Shown here: positions 51,553 to 63,594 of the stretch, piece after piece | Layout of the letters: each line of letters opens with the position of its first letter | Position numbering within the stretch: the first letter of the stretch is position 1 | From: Talpa occidentalis | Lineage: Eukaryota > Chordata > Mammalia > Eulipotyphla > Talpidae | NCBI RefSeq assembly: GCF_014898055.3 | Contig: NW_023605194.1 | Span: forward strand, 61,543,361-61,607,360 | Length of the DNA stretch: 64,000 nucleotides | Direction of reading: 5' to 3' | Program-made: the position numbers and the translations under genes | The notes under the pieces: model-generated | Database searches by the model: none | What the model was told of the DNA's origin: nothing | The model's input: the letters and a program-made list of their open reading frames with translations, nothing else

Positions 51553-51733
51553 AAAACTTAAATAAGGGACCAGGAAAATGAATAACTATAAGAAAGTGAA
51601 AATCAGAATCAACAAAAAACTATGAAACAGAGACACTTTTGGGGGGTGGGGGCGGGAGGGAGGGATTGGGATCAGAAATGGGGGGTTGCAATTGTATGGG
51701 GAACATAAAAATAAAATTTATTATTTAAAAAAT
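51553..51733 (+). other. L1 3' UTR with G-rich tract and poly(A) signal
   Basis: After the ORF2 stop, runs of G (51641-51687: six G, five G, then several GGG runs) form a potential G-quadruplex, a recurring feature of mammalian L1 3' UTRs. AATAAA at 51710-51715 is followed by a short A-rich tail and the target-site duplication. The same arrangement is present near 23262-23340 and 55980-56076. Confidence 0.8.
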
Positions 51734-51746
51734 AAAAGCATGACCA

Positions 51747-52620
51747 AATAATTATGAGAAAAACTCTTGCTGGGTCTCAGTTTCTTTATATATAAAGTAA
51801 AGGGATAAGAAAAGTCTAATCTCTTAAGTTTCCTTATAATTTTAATTTTCCATTGCTCTATAAAATGGAGTTGGCAGTGACAAACTTCATGCTCATCCTT
51901 TTCCTAATTACTCTACATTCTCACTTGGGTAGAAATTCCTCAAATAAGGAACTAAAATTAGAAAGCCACAGGAATAATGTAGGAAAAACACTTTCCTTCA
52001 TCTGACCTTACTCAAATTCGTGAGTTTGTCCTAAATTTTAGGGCATTAAGTTGATTCCATACCACTTTTGAGCATAAACACAATGTACTATTATATGGTA
52101 TGGGGAGGAAATCACTACTTGTTTAAGAATTTCTTGCCCTAGTTTCAGTCCTGCTACTACCCAGAATAGTTCTTGACATACCACAAATTCACAATTAATG
52201 CACTGAAATGGATAAATGATTTTCCAATCAAAGCTGAGTATAATATTATGGTGACAATAGTTAAATTAATATATGCAGGATTTAAAATATTTTGCCTTTT
52301 AAAACTATGTTCAGTTGGTTTTACGTTAATTCTGAAAACAACAATCTTTTTAACATATATTTTGATAAATGTGATCTTGAGTGTCAGAGAAACCTGGGTC
52401 TCTTTTGAGACCCTTAATAACTTGTGATGGTCATGAAGTATACCATGAGTGTGAACATCATTTGTCAAGTGAGCGATAGATAGTAGGAGAACTAGATTCT
52501 TCCATTCCCAGGAATCTCCACGATGGTTGATCCCAGCAGTGGTGGGAGTGGGCTGGTGAGAAATGGTGTGTCCTGAGAAGTTGGCTAAGTCAAATCTGGG
52601 AAGGAAGTGGGAAGAACATG
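51747..52620. other. Intronic, nothing recognised
   Basis: Unique AT-rich sequence between the full-length L1 and the young SINE. Confidence 0.5.
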
Positions 52621-52635
52621 AAATTTGCAATAGTG

Positions 52636-52899
52636 GCGCCTCCCCTGGTGGCGCAGTGGTTGAGTGCTGGGCTGCGAAGCTGCCTGCAGCCTCTGCAGCG
52701 CCAGTTCGATCCCCGGCCACCCGTGAGGGCCCCACATGGCGCAGACCTCTCCTGCCATGCCCTCTGCTCCCCTCAGCAGTGTACTTCCGTCATTCTGCCT
52801 GTTCTGCTCCCTGCTCTGGCTCTGGTAAATTCTCTCACCCTCCCGCGCTTCTGACTGTACCCAGTGCTTGTATAAATAAATAAATAAATCTTAAAAAAA
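52636..52899 (+). mobile_element. tRNA-derived SINE, best-preserved copy (younger subfamily)
   Basis: The polymerase III A box TGGCGCAGTGG is at 52649-52659 and the B box AGTTCGATCCC at 52703-52713. These are followed by a tRNA-unrelated body and an AATAAATAAATC tail with A-run. A perfect 15-bp target-site duplication, AAATTTGCAATAGTG, lies at 52621-52635 and 52900-52914. Its 3' part reads GAATTCTCTCACC, then GCTTCTGACTGTACCCAGTG, unlike most other copies in the window. Confidence 0.96.
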
Positions 52900-53149
52900 A
52901 AATTTGCAATAGTGTATTTAGTGTTATAATCTCATCTTTAGAAAATAAATTTTAAAAGCCTCTATTGTTTCCACTATACAGGTGACAGAAAGCAAAAGTT
53001 GGGGAGGAATATGAAAAGCAAGAGTTTAGTTTCCAGGTGCTAGTCAACATCAATGTATTCTAAGGTGAGTGGTAGGGCAATTCCCTGGGGAATTTTTCAT
53101 TAGGATTTCTGATATAGAGGTTTGTTACTTTTATCAAAAAAGCATGATT

Positions 53150-53322
53150 TGGAGACAAAGGTCAGGCTATGGTCATGGTTTTACCTTATTTCCTTAAGTT
53201 TGAGTTTCTTCACCTATAAAATGAAGATAACATTTATTTCACAGAGTCATTGTGAGGCCAAAATGCAGTAAAGCCTTTAAAGCACCTAACATAGTGCCTG
53301 GTTCCCGGCACCTTTCTTACTA
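53150..53322 (+). mobile_element. MIR SINE
   Basis: gagtttcttcacctataaaatgaag...agtcattgtgaggccaaaatg...acatagtgcctgg is the forward MIR. Confidence 0.78.
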
Positions 53323-55210
53323 AAGATTATGGGTATGGAGTTTAAAAAGTTTAAAGAGCATTGTTTGGGTTTTTAATTTCATTCCTTTTAACTTCTCAAA
53401 CTCCTGACATAACTTCTTTTAAATTCATGCTGTAGGAAATTTCTCTTTGCTTTATATACAGAAATAAGTTATAATAGAAGGTAAACGCGTTTTCTTATTT
53501 GTAATTTGACACATAACTGGCACATATACAAATGGACAATGTACTCATTGATACAGCAATAAGGCAGGCAAGGGGGACAAGAGGCTGCCCACCCCCCCAA
53601 CCCCCAGTTCCCAGATTCTTAGTGCAAATCAGAGCTTAAGACTCACAATTCTTTCTACATTACATAAGCTATGAGATAATGTCTCCTCCCAGCTCCCATT
53701 CTTAAGGACTTAAGACTTGATTCCAATCACATTTAACGACTAAATTGGAAATTCCCATTCTTTTCAAATAATTATGACCTTTTCAGAGGAAGCAATTTCT
53801 TGAAGCTTTCCTTTGTGGCAAAGCAAAGAGGAAAGATTTCCAGACTTCATGGCAAGTATAAATCCTTGAAGACCTACATAATTCCTATTATTCAAAAAGT
53901 TCTATGCCAGGGAAGTTTCCCGTAAGAACTCATGTTTGAGTCCATCCCTTCCAGCATTTCTTAGGCTCCTGCCTCTATTTGAATGTGTAGGAAGCAGATA
54001 TGGTTTTATCAGCCAGAGCTTCCTAGAGGAGTACCTTCACACTTATTTTGCTTATAAGGAGTTCTAATATTTTATTATGATGTTGGAATATTTTTAATAT
54101 TTGAATCTAAGCACTAGGAAAGAAGTCTTATTCACATGAACACCAAGAAAAATGCTGGTCCATAGATGCAATGCAATAACTACTCAGTTGAATGTATGAT
54201 TGATAAATAACTTATGGAAACAAATTATTTGGGGGGGGGCTAAGAGAACATACATATGTTCCTTTCCTTGTGAGGGTCATCCCTCAACAGTTGATTTTTG
54301 GATACTCATCTTTTACTTTTAAAAAGCATCGTGTCATAAAATTGTCTTAAAATGACCAAACTATGGATTATATAGAAAAATTATGGTCATAACATGAAAT
54401 TATTAATAAATGAGGATTTTGCTCTAATCAGCATGAAGTCTTTGAAGAAAAGTGTCTGAGAGTCAGATAATAATGATTCCTATCAAGTGAGATATTATCA
54501 TAAATGAGATGAATTAAAATTTAAGAAAAGCTTTATAAAATTGAAAAATATATACTCTATAATATACCAACCATTTAGCCAATTTTGTTTAATATTAGGA
54601 AACATTTTTGAACTTTTTATATACTGTGCATTCTCTGGCAGAGATAGTTCATCCTTACTAAGTTTTCTATATGCTTCCAAATATTCCAAGACAATCCCCA
54701 ATCTACTTGACAGTTTATCTGGAGCCACATAACTCATTTTGATTAGTGGACTAAGGAAAAGTGCAGTGTGGACATATAGTTGAAGGTTGTTGAAAGCTAT
54801 TGTCTCCTCCATATTTTTCTTATCTCCATGCTGACCTTCAAGATTCATGTTCCAAATAGCAGAGCTACAAGACTAAGTACAGTTGTCCAACCAGCCTGCA
54901 ACTTTGTGTAAGCCACAACATGTCATCCACAAGTGCTTGTGTAGTTAAGATTTTAGGGCATGCCTACTAATTTCCCTAACTTAAGTCTAGAATGTTTAAA
55001 ATTATAAATATTGGGAATGAAGGGAGTTTAAGCACCTCACACTTTATATCTGATATTTCCAAATTTTCTTATGTTTTTCTCTTTCATATTTTGATTAGCT
55101 ATCATTAATTTATTATCCAATCAACAAACATTTCATGGAGAAGTTTCTGTACTCTAGGTATGAAAGTATAAAATAAGCAAAGCAAATTCAGACTCTTATA
55201 ATATGAAGGT
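53323..55210. other. Intronic, nothing recognised
   Basis: AT-rich with C-rich (53588-53606) and G-rich (54230-54240) runs, but no named repeat or exon. Confidence 0.5.
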
Positions 55211-55227
55211 GAAAAGCAGTCATTATA

Positions 55228-56076
55228 AAGAGCTGATGAGACTTAACAACAACAAAGAAAAGAATCCAGTCAAAAAATGGGCAGAAGAGCTAAAAAGAAA
55301 CTTCTCTGAAGAGGAAATGCAAATGGCCAACAGGCATATGAAAAAATGTTCAACATCACTTGTCATCAGGGAAATGCAAATCAAAACTACCATGAGATAC
55401 CATCTTACACCAGTGAGAATGGCACATATTAAAAAAACTAGCAACAACAAATGTTGGCGAGGGTGTGGAGAAAAAGGAACTCTTCTGCACTGTTGGGGGA
55501 GTGCAAACTGGTCCAACCACTGTGGAGAGCTGTGTGGAGATTTCTGGACCTACTAAACATAGAGCTTCCATATGATCCAGCAATTCCACTCCTAGGTATT
55601 TATCCAAAGGACACAGAAACATCCATTCCAAAGAACACCTGCACCCCTATGTTTATAGCAGCACTGTTTACAATAGCTAAGCTTTGGAAACAACCCAAAT
55701 GCCCAAAAATAGATGACTGGATCAAGAAATGTGGTACATATATACCATGGAATATTACTCAGCATTCAAAAAAGATAAACACATGTAATTTGCAGCAACA
55801 TGGATGGCACTGGAAGGGATCATGCTCAGCGAAATAAGCCAAAAAGAAAAAGAAAAATACCGGATGGTCTCACTCATAGCAGGAATCTAGAAAACTTAAA
55901 TAAGGGACCAGGAAAACGAATAACTATAAGAAAGTGAAAATCAAAATCAACAAAAAACTACGAACCAGAGACACTTTTAGGGGGCGGGGGTGGGAGGGGA
56001 GGGATTGGGGTCAGAATGGGGGGCTGCAATTGTATGGGGAATATAAAAATAAAATTTATTATTAAAAAAAAAAAAA
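55228..56076 (+). mobile_element. Young L1, 5'-truncated (about 0.85 kb)
   Basis: This is the 3' end of the same L1 family, starting aagagctgatgagac and ending in the G-rich 3' UTR, AATAAA and A-tail. It is flanked by a perfect 17-bp target-site duplication, GAAAAGCAGTCATTATA, at 55211-55227 and 56077-56093. It starts within a few bases of the L1 position where the 22499 copy starts. Compared with the full-length copy it retains the A missing at 50954-50957 and the T missing near 51287. It is antisense to RNLS. Confidence 0.95.
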
Positions 56077-56384
56077 GAAAAGCAGTCATTATATATATTA
56101 CATGTATAGTTACTCACACAAGTCAATGTTTAGTTACTGAGATTTAAGATATAAGGTGTTATAAAGATTTCAATAGGAAAAGATAATTAAATCAGAAATC
56201 CAGGAATGGCCTCTGTGGAAATTACATTTCAACTGAGACAATCTAGGTAGAAAGAGCAGAATGGGTCATGGTCTTCAGTGGAAAACACCATGGTAGGAAG
56301 AGAGATATGAGTGAGAGGTAGGTAAGCTAGACAGAGGAGCTAGAGAGATAGGCTAGAATGAGGAGCTAGAGAGGTAGGCATGTG

Positions 56385-56565
56385 CGAGATCAGGGGTTGC
56401 CACTTGTGTTTGTAAATAAAGCTTTCCCGGAACAATCATGCTGATTCCTTTATAGACAGATAGCTTATGTAACACCAGTAGAGCTGAGCAGTCACAACAG
56501 AGACTGGCTCACAAAGACTAAAGTATTCCACTCGTTGATCTTAAAAGAAAGTCTGCAAAGTTTGT
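56385..56565 (+). mobile_element. hAT-type DNA element remnant
   Basis: ggggttgccacttgtgtttgtaaataaagc...agtcacaacagagactgg...cacaaagactaaag...aaagtctgcaaagtttg resembles the element seen in reverse at 1455-1640. It is a short nonautonomous copy. Confidence 0.65.
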
Positions 56566-59087
56566 ACAAGATAAGGACTCGAGACTTAATACCATGTGTA
56601 AAAGGAAGGCATTAAAGGACTTTTAATGGGAAAGTGAGTGGTATGAGTAGGTTTATGTTAAGAAGCATTCTCTGTGAGCAATGAACTGGAAAGGGACAAG
56701 AGTAGAGAGGCCAACACAACAATCTTGGTTGTGACAGTGGTGATGAACAGAGTTGTTTTCAATGTCTATTTTGGAACCCAAATCAGTATGATTTGGTTAC
56801 AGATTGGATATTGTGGTGAAGGAGAGCAAGAAACTAAGGTTGATTCCTGATTTTGGCTTAAGGTGCTGGGAGATTAGTGGTTTCATTTTCAGAAACTGAA
56901 AACTGAAGGAAGCATGAGGTCAGAATTTTGAAGCAAGCAATCAAGAGCTAGTGCTGCAAATATTAAGTTTGATTATAACATATAGGCTTAAATAAAGGAG
57001 TAAAACGAGTCTCACAAGCATATTTGGAATTTTACTTGCTGTCCAGGACTGGGATAATCTTTCTTCTATGTTTCTTGCATTAATTCTTGAAAAAAAAAAA
57101 AATCCATTGACTCTGCTCATTTAAAGAAAAAGGCTGCATATATTTCAGGATCTGTTTGGGAGTTTTTCGCTGGCTAAGTAAGACCTCCCAAGTTTTATGA
57201 AAACATCTATTTATCCTGAGACACAGGGAGTTTTGCAGCCTGTTGCAGCTTTTATTGGCACTGCTAAAAGGAAAAACAAAATGGTTTCAATAGTCCTTTA
57301 ATTGGGCTCTACCCAGGTCCCCAGAGCTGAGGATTTGTCCTAACTCGCACTTGGTGTTCCAAGCCCTTCCTGGAGTTCTTCCGCAGTGTGTTAAGAAAGC
57401 CCTGGTTTGCTATGATGACAGTACTAAAACGTTACACTTTCCCAATCCTCATTGCCAATAAGCAACCATCCTTTATTATACATCATTATTTTGGCCTACT
57501 CAGCAGCCTGCCCTATATGAAATTTTGTGTGCTAAGTGGTATTATGATTGGACTGCTTCCTGAATTGGGCAAGGTTTTCCCCCTGAGCCAGCATACTGGT
57601 TTGCCTCTAAGGATATCACTATATCGCTGTAGTTGTGTAATTGTGTTCAGCTTTAGATTTAAAACTGTTCAAAAGGATTCCGTGAAGGGATGAAATAATA
57701 CCTCTGGGTGGGAGGATTTGATCTAAAGCTTTCCTCTAGTTCATTTAATTTATTGAAGAGAAGTTTTTGCCTTGTTATTATAAAATGTTGAATTTGAAAG
57801 TTCAAATCTAATCATATGATGAAGTTTATGATTTATGATTTAGTCAAAATAATTCTGGTTCTTTTCATAGAGGAAATTCACTGGTTAACTGTGGACAGTC
57901 TTATCTCTTTTACTAAGAAGACCACTGGAATTATTCTTCTCTGTAACATTTTGACAGGAAAAAAAGGTTGGATTTGGGTATTTTGGCAAAAGGTCTTAAA
58001 TCAAAGGGACTATAATCTTTATGATATTGTTAGTGACTCCCAAGAAACCACTATTATGAATATAGATAGTGGAAAGGGGAAGAAACAGACATTTTATTTT
58101 TAATAAAAAACAGTGGACCAGTTTCAATCAAGCTCAAGATTCTAAAATGTCTTTTCTGACTCTATTAAATAATGTAAGGACAGGGAACACTGACAACAAA
58201 GAATTCAATTGGTATATGTATAATAGAAATCTATTTCAGTGAGGAAAATATATTTTAAATTCAAGGATGCTTCATTTTCACAAACATGAATTTGTGGAAT
58301 ATTTTATATGGAAGAAGTCTCATAGTCCCATGGATAAGTTATAAATATTAATGGAATTTCAATAGATTCTTTTCAGATGCCAATGTTTAATATTCATTCA
58401 TATTACGAAGGGAATTCAATGTACATGTAGGTTCTCATTATCTAAATGAGCACATATAAGAAGCCTGTAGGGACAATGATCATTAAAAATATCAGGGCCC
58501 ACATATGATCCTAGATGGTATATCAAAGCTTTCTCAGCCTACTTAATGACAAGAAAGTCACTGGTAATAAACCAAAAGGCCCTTTAGTCTAAATTGACTC
58601 AATAATGTCACATCTGGGCAAAATGATGGATTGGTGGTTCTGGACAGAGTTAAAAATGTTAACTGATATAAATTAGCTATGAAACAAAATGAAGTGATTC
58701 CATGGGGTGAGCCTCTACAGTCAGACTTGGAAACCTGCTCTTGAATTAGTCTCAGACCTTTGATTAACTGATGACTTACTTCACAGTGTCTCAGTCTTTT
58801 TAGAAATGCAGTCATGTAAATGTTTTGGTACAATTCTTATTTAAACAGTGATTTGTGATTCCATAAAAGAAAGAAGAACCATAACTAACTTAATATTCTC
58901 TGAGAATAACACCTTATTCAGTGAATGAGATACTGTTTAACCAACCTAATGCATACTTCATTTTTAACAAAAGATAATATAATTTGATTAAACTTACACA
59001 GCTAGCATTTTCTCTTTCTCAAAATGAAAAAAGTTTATATAACTGAAAACTGAAACCATAAAATAATTCATATCTGACAACAACTAT
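56566..59087. other. Intronic, nothing recognised
   Basis: Unique-looking. The part from 57150 to 57720 is more complex and less AT-rich than its surroundings, but carries no recognisable coding exon. Confidence 0.5.
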
Positions 59088-59278
59088 AAAAATAGCATTT
59101 ACTATGAGAATACTATGTGTCAGGCATGGAACTAGGAGCTTTGGATATGCTATCTCTGGAAGTATCTCTGGGGATATGCTATGTCTGGAAAACATTATTA
59201 ACATACTTACAGTACAGATAAGTGAAGCTCAGAGTGACTGAGAAACTTACTCGGTCACAGAACTATTAGACTGAATCA
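59088..59278 (-). mobile_element. MIR SINE with internal duplication
   Basis: catttactatgagaatactatgtgtcaggcatgg...cagtacagataagtgaagctcagag is the reversed MIR. A roughly 28-base segment with ggatatgctat.tctgg is tandemly repeated at about 59143-59190. Confidence 0.7.
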
Positions 59279-59945
59279 CAACCTAATATTGGGTTGTGGT
59301 ATTCAACCATGTTTAATCTACAAAGACAGCAATATAACATGGTTCCATATAATTCTAAGAGTTGATTTATAATTTGAAACTAAGTCTGTGTGATTGTGAA
59401 GACTGCTGCACCATGGTGGGTAACATTGTTTATTTTTGACTATTCATGATAATAAAAAACCAAGTCATGAACTATACAATAAAGTATTCATCACTCACTA
59501 AGCCTGGGTTAATATGAATTCATAATTTATGGCAAGGTTCCTATGCAAGATATCATTTCATTTTAATGCCATTGTGATATAAAATAGACTGTAACAGAGA
59601 AATGGGATTTTGTGGAGCTAATCACATATTTTCTAAGTTAAATATCTCAGCTGGAGCACAGTTGTTCTCTAACCAAGTATTAAAAAGAAATATCTTTCAC
59701 TAAGAGAACAGTGGGATCCTTTGAAGTGTAACCTTGGAAATCAAGGTCTGTGTTACAGGGCATTATTCAAAACAGATGTATATTTCCTAGAGGTCTAGAG
59801 ACAATGGCTATACTTGTACTTCCTTGGGAAGAGGGACTCCTATAAAATTCCAGGTCTCAACTGGCAATAGCTCTGATACGATGTAGTCAAATATCCCCAA
59901 TGTTCTAGGGAAGGTACAGAGCGTCCAAAGGTGGCTTCTAGTTGT

Positions 59946-60216
59946 TTTTTTTTTTTTTTAAAGATTTATTTATTCATGTATACAAGAACCGGGGTACAGG
60001 CCAGAGGTGTGGGAGGTCAGAGGATTCACCAGAGACAGAGTGGGGAACAGAACAGCCAAACTGACTGAAATACACTACTTAGGGGAGCAGCGGGAGAGTC
60101 ATGAGAGGTCTGCTGCACCATGTGGGTAGCTCCTTGGCTGGGATTGAATTTGTGCTGCAGTGGCTGTGGATAGCTTCATAGGTTGCTTCTTAACTCCTTG
60201 TGCCACCAGGGAGGCC
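59946..60216 (-). mobile_element. tRNA-derived SINE
   Basis: Minus-strand full copy starting with a run of T and ending gccaccagggaggccc. The flanks cttctag and cttctgg are a possible short target-site duplication. Confidence 0.92.
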
Positions 60217-60994
60217 CCTTCTGGTCCTTTTAATTGCAAGAATGCATATATTTTCCAATGTCTTCCACATTCAACAATTATGTTAAAGAGCTCATTCATT
60301 TTAAATGATTTAAAGTGAAGTAACAGATACCTAGATTGTCTTAGGGATGAACAATTTGCTGGCTTGGCCATTGCTTTTCCTTGCCTGCTAAGTGGACAAC
60401 CAGTGCTCAAGTATAGATTCTCAATGTTATTTCAGGATCTGGGGAAAGAAATTTAGAACTGCATGAAAGACAACTGGCTCAGCAAAATTTATTGAGCAAT
60501 GAATATACACCACTACCAAGCCAATACATTAGAATCTATGTCTTATTTTCAGTTGTGATCAAGGTAAAAGTGAACAATTAATAGATAGTATGTATGATAG
60601 AGAGTGACATGTGTTTCCTGTAAAAGAGAGAGCTTCTAAATCTGGAGAAATCAGAAGGCTCTGCAAACAGGACATGTCAATTCTTTAGCCCAAGTAACAT
60701 CTAAGGAGGAGTTCTTGACAGTGAGGAAAATGGTGACATCTTTTCTGAAAGAATTCTAGGAAAAAGAAAGGGCCATCCCTTTGGGTAGTGTTGGTATGGC
60801 CCCAGATAAAAATGAACCAGAATGAAGACTTGTCAAGCTCTCGACCTGCTCAACAAGTCTTTATATCTCCAGGACCTGAAGCTCACAAGCTGTCTGAGAC
60901 TTACACACTTTTACAAGACTGTTCTCAACTTGCACAGCATTTGAGATGCCTCCAGAACGATGAAAACCAGGCATGTCTGGAAAGCAGAACACAG

Positions 60995-61053
60995 CACATC
61001 ATTTTTGAGCCCTGGCTTACAACCCACATCATTTTGAGCCCTGGCTTACAACC
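60995..61053 (+). repeat. 30-base tandem duplication
   Basis: cacatcatttttgagccctg... (60995-61024) is followed by the same unit with one T fewer (61025-61053). Confidence 0.95.
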
Positions 61054-61496
61054 CAGGGCATTGACAGCTTCACTTCAGACTGTGGTAAGGACTTAACTTC
61101 AAGATTCTTTAAAACAGTTCAGTCCCACAGAGGCTTTTCCCAAATTTCAGCTCTCTCAACAGATTGACGAGGTTGCAGGTATTATGAAAACATAAAGTTG
61201 AATGTGCTTTATTTGAGGTCCAGAAGATGAGGAGTTCTGTCTTGATTCAAAATAAGGCTCTCAGACAGATGTGAGACTTGATTTAGTCATCAGAATCCAA
61301 ATTTCTGCATAGGAACCAACCTGAAAAAACCGTAAAATTCCTATCTGATTTCATCCCAGACATGCCAGAGCCTGGACTCTCGTGATTTGCATAACAATGC
61401 TGCAATCAAAAACAACCAAGTTCTGTAGTCAGTTGTCAAGGGTTAGTTTTTCAGCTTGTCTTTATCTATTAATTTAGTTACTTGAGATTCCACATA

Positions 61497-61800
61497 TTTG
61501 TGACACCATCCTGTATATGTGGAATATAAAGAAAAAAAAAAGGACAGATTAAACTAAGGCAAAACAAACCCTAGAAATCTTACGGTAGAATTGAGGCCAA
61601 CAGCTATGCAGGTAGTGGGGTGGGAAGCAATGGGGGAACTGGACCCAGTGGATTATGGCGGAGGACTATGAGTGCTTTGGTAGTGGGTGTGATATGATAA
61701 CAAACTTCTGAAGAGACATGAACCTACACCCCTAGATCATTTATAATGTTCCAAATCAGTGTTACCTCAATAAAAAATAATACAATAAAAAAAATCCTAA
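61497..61800 (+). mobile_element. Old L1 3' UTR end
   Basis: Plus-strand tatatgtggaatataaag, a G-rich middle (ggtagtggggtgggaagcaatggggg) and the end gtgttacctcaataaaaaat are typical of an old L1 3' UTR with A-rich tail. Confidence 0.65.
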
Positions 61801-63594
61801 TGAAAAAAAAATAGAAAAGAAAAAGCCACCATGGATTTAAAGCAATTGCTAAATCCAGAACTATGTCGAATTTGTAGGAAGTTGTGGGAGGGGTTCCCAA
61901 AGTAAACAGTATGGCAAGTAAAGTAAACAAGTCATAAATTTCCAATGTAATCCCTCAACTCCATCAGAGCCTCTCCCATCTAGTTTTCTTTTCCTCTTTC
62001 CCCCTTTGCTTCCCTACCCATTGTGTCAGGATGTCTGAAACTTTCTCCTCAATAAGGCAAAATAATGAACTCTTCTTGCACCCACTTCTAAACTGGCATC
62101 TAAGCTCATCTAGATATCCAACTGATTGTAATTATGAATAACAATTAGATGCTATTGCATTTAATACAGAAGTTTCTTCATTAGATAATACCAACCTGAC
62201 CTTTGTTAGTATAGAATTCAGATGGACCGTGACCACTCCTACCTGGACAGCTCTGCTGACCTTTCTCTCCTAGCTAAACATTGACCTTCTTCACCTCCTT
62301 ACAAGTCAATAGATGTAGATCTCTCCTTGTTATTTCCTTTCTAAATTGGCAGTAATGATGGATGGTGCTTCGGTCAGTGTTTTCTGTTTCTCTGATCTAT
62401 GGCCTGCAAATTTTAGGTTTGTACATTTAGTCAGCATAAACTGTCCTCTGATCGCTGTTCTCCCTCACTAATAATGAAGAAAAACTATACTCAGTCACCA
62501 ACATATTTTGTTCCTACATCTGGACCAATTCTTGGCCAACCTGAAGGTCTTCTGTAAAACTCAGCCTGGCAATCACAAGTTTAAGTGAACACTACAAGTG
62601 AAAATCCCACACTCAGAGGGCAGGAGATGACAACATAAAGGTAAGATGCTGATGCAAAACAGGACTTGGAGTATTTAATGTTCAAGATTCATTTCTTAGT
62701 GTAATACTTATAAGTCTATAATTTGGAACTGTATAAAGTTATAGAAATGCCAGGTAGTGTAGGCTCCAGACTTTCTTTATCCTTTTGCTCACTGCTTCTT
62801 GGACATTTCAGTATTCATTTGTATCTTCTCAACATTTTAGCAGCCCCAGGAGAAAGTTCAATAATAGGCCATACTAAATTTTCAGATTTATTCATGGGCT
62901 TAAATGTTCCATAGCTTCCATCTTTCATGTACTCACCTAAAGAAAGATTATTGGGTTCATGTTGACAAAAGGTCTAAGTGTTCTTTTAAAAACTCATAAT
63001 ACTCTTTCAAGGTAACAGGCTCTTTCTGATTTTGATCACAGATGTGATGCTCTTTCTATTGTATTTATCAGTGCACTTATATTTCTGGACTCTTACTTGA
63101 CTCCAAGTTACTAGTCCAACAGAGCCTCATCTGAGTAGACTTCATAAAGTAGACTTCATGGCAGGGGTGAGGGTGGGTACAGCATCCTCAGTTCTTAGCA
63201 TACTACCTGATACAAAGAGACATTTAATATGTTTTGTAAATAATTGTTCAACTAAATAAATACAGATCGGAAAACCTAAATCGAATATTTAGGAAATTCA
63301 TTTTTCTGAAACAAAATCTCATGACATATTTTTTTCTGGTAATATAATCCATGGGATTTTTTTTAAGGTTCATTTTGGACATAAAGTATTTCACTGCTTT
63401 TCCATTTTTCTTCCATCTCTGGCAGTGCTGTTCATACTGAGTTAACTTGCTTGGCAAGTGGGAGGACAAATGTTACCTTGGATGTAAATCTTTCCTATTG
63501 AGTACAGTTTACAGAGAAACCACAGCCTGAAAGCTGTCTGTTGCTCGCTTTTACCTTGTGTGCAAATGCTCTCCTTACAAAACGGACTGAGTTA
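61801..63594. other. Intronic, mostly unrecognised
   Basis: AT-rich sequence leading to the second L1 start, with a probable L2 end at 63040-63262. Confidence 0.5.
63040..63262 (+). mobile_element. Probable L2 LINE 3' end
   Basis: gtatttatcagtgcactta...ctcagttcttagcatactacctg...caactaaataaata resembles a diverged L2 end. Confidence 0.5.

Larger units (their letters stand above)
45386..51733 (+). mobile_element. Full-length young LINE-1 (about 6.35 kb)
   Basis: This is a complete L1: GC-rich 5' UTR, ORF1, short spacer, decayed ORF2, 3' UTR with a G-rich tract, AATAAA and a short A-rich tail. It is bounded by a perfect 13-bp target-site duplication, AAAAGCATGACCA, at 45373-45385 and 51734-51746. 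The insertion point TT/AAAA fits the L1 endonuclease preference. It lies antisense to RNLS within its intron. ORF1 is intact, but ORF2 has about eleven single-base indels and one nonsense codon, so this copy cannot supply a complete ORF2 protein as sequenced. Its 3' end is nearly identical to the copies at 22499 and 55228, so this family was recently active in the lineage. Confidence 0.97.
59279..61496. other. Intronic, mostly unrecognised
   Basis: Apart from the SINE at 59946 and the 30-base duplication at 60995, nothing can be named. Confidence 0.5.
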
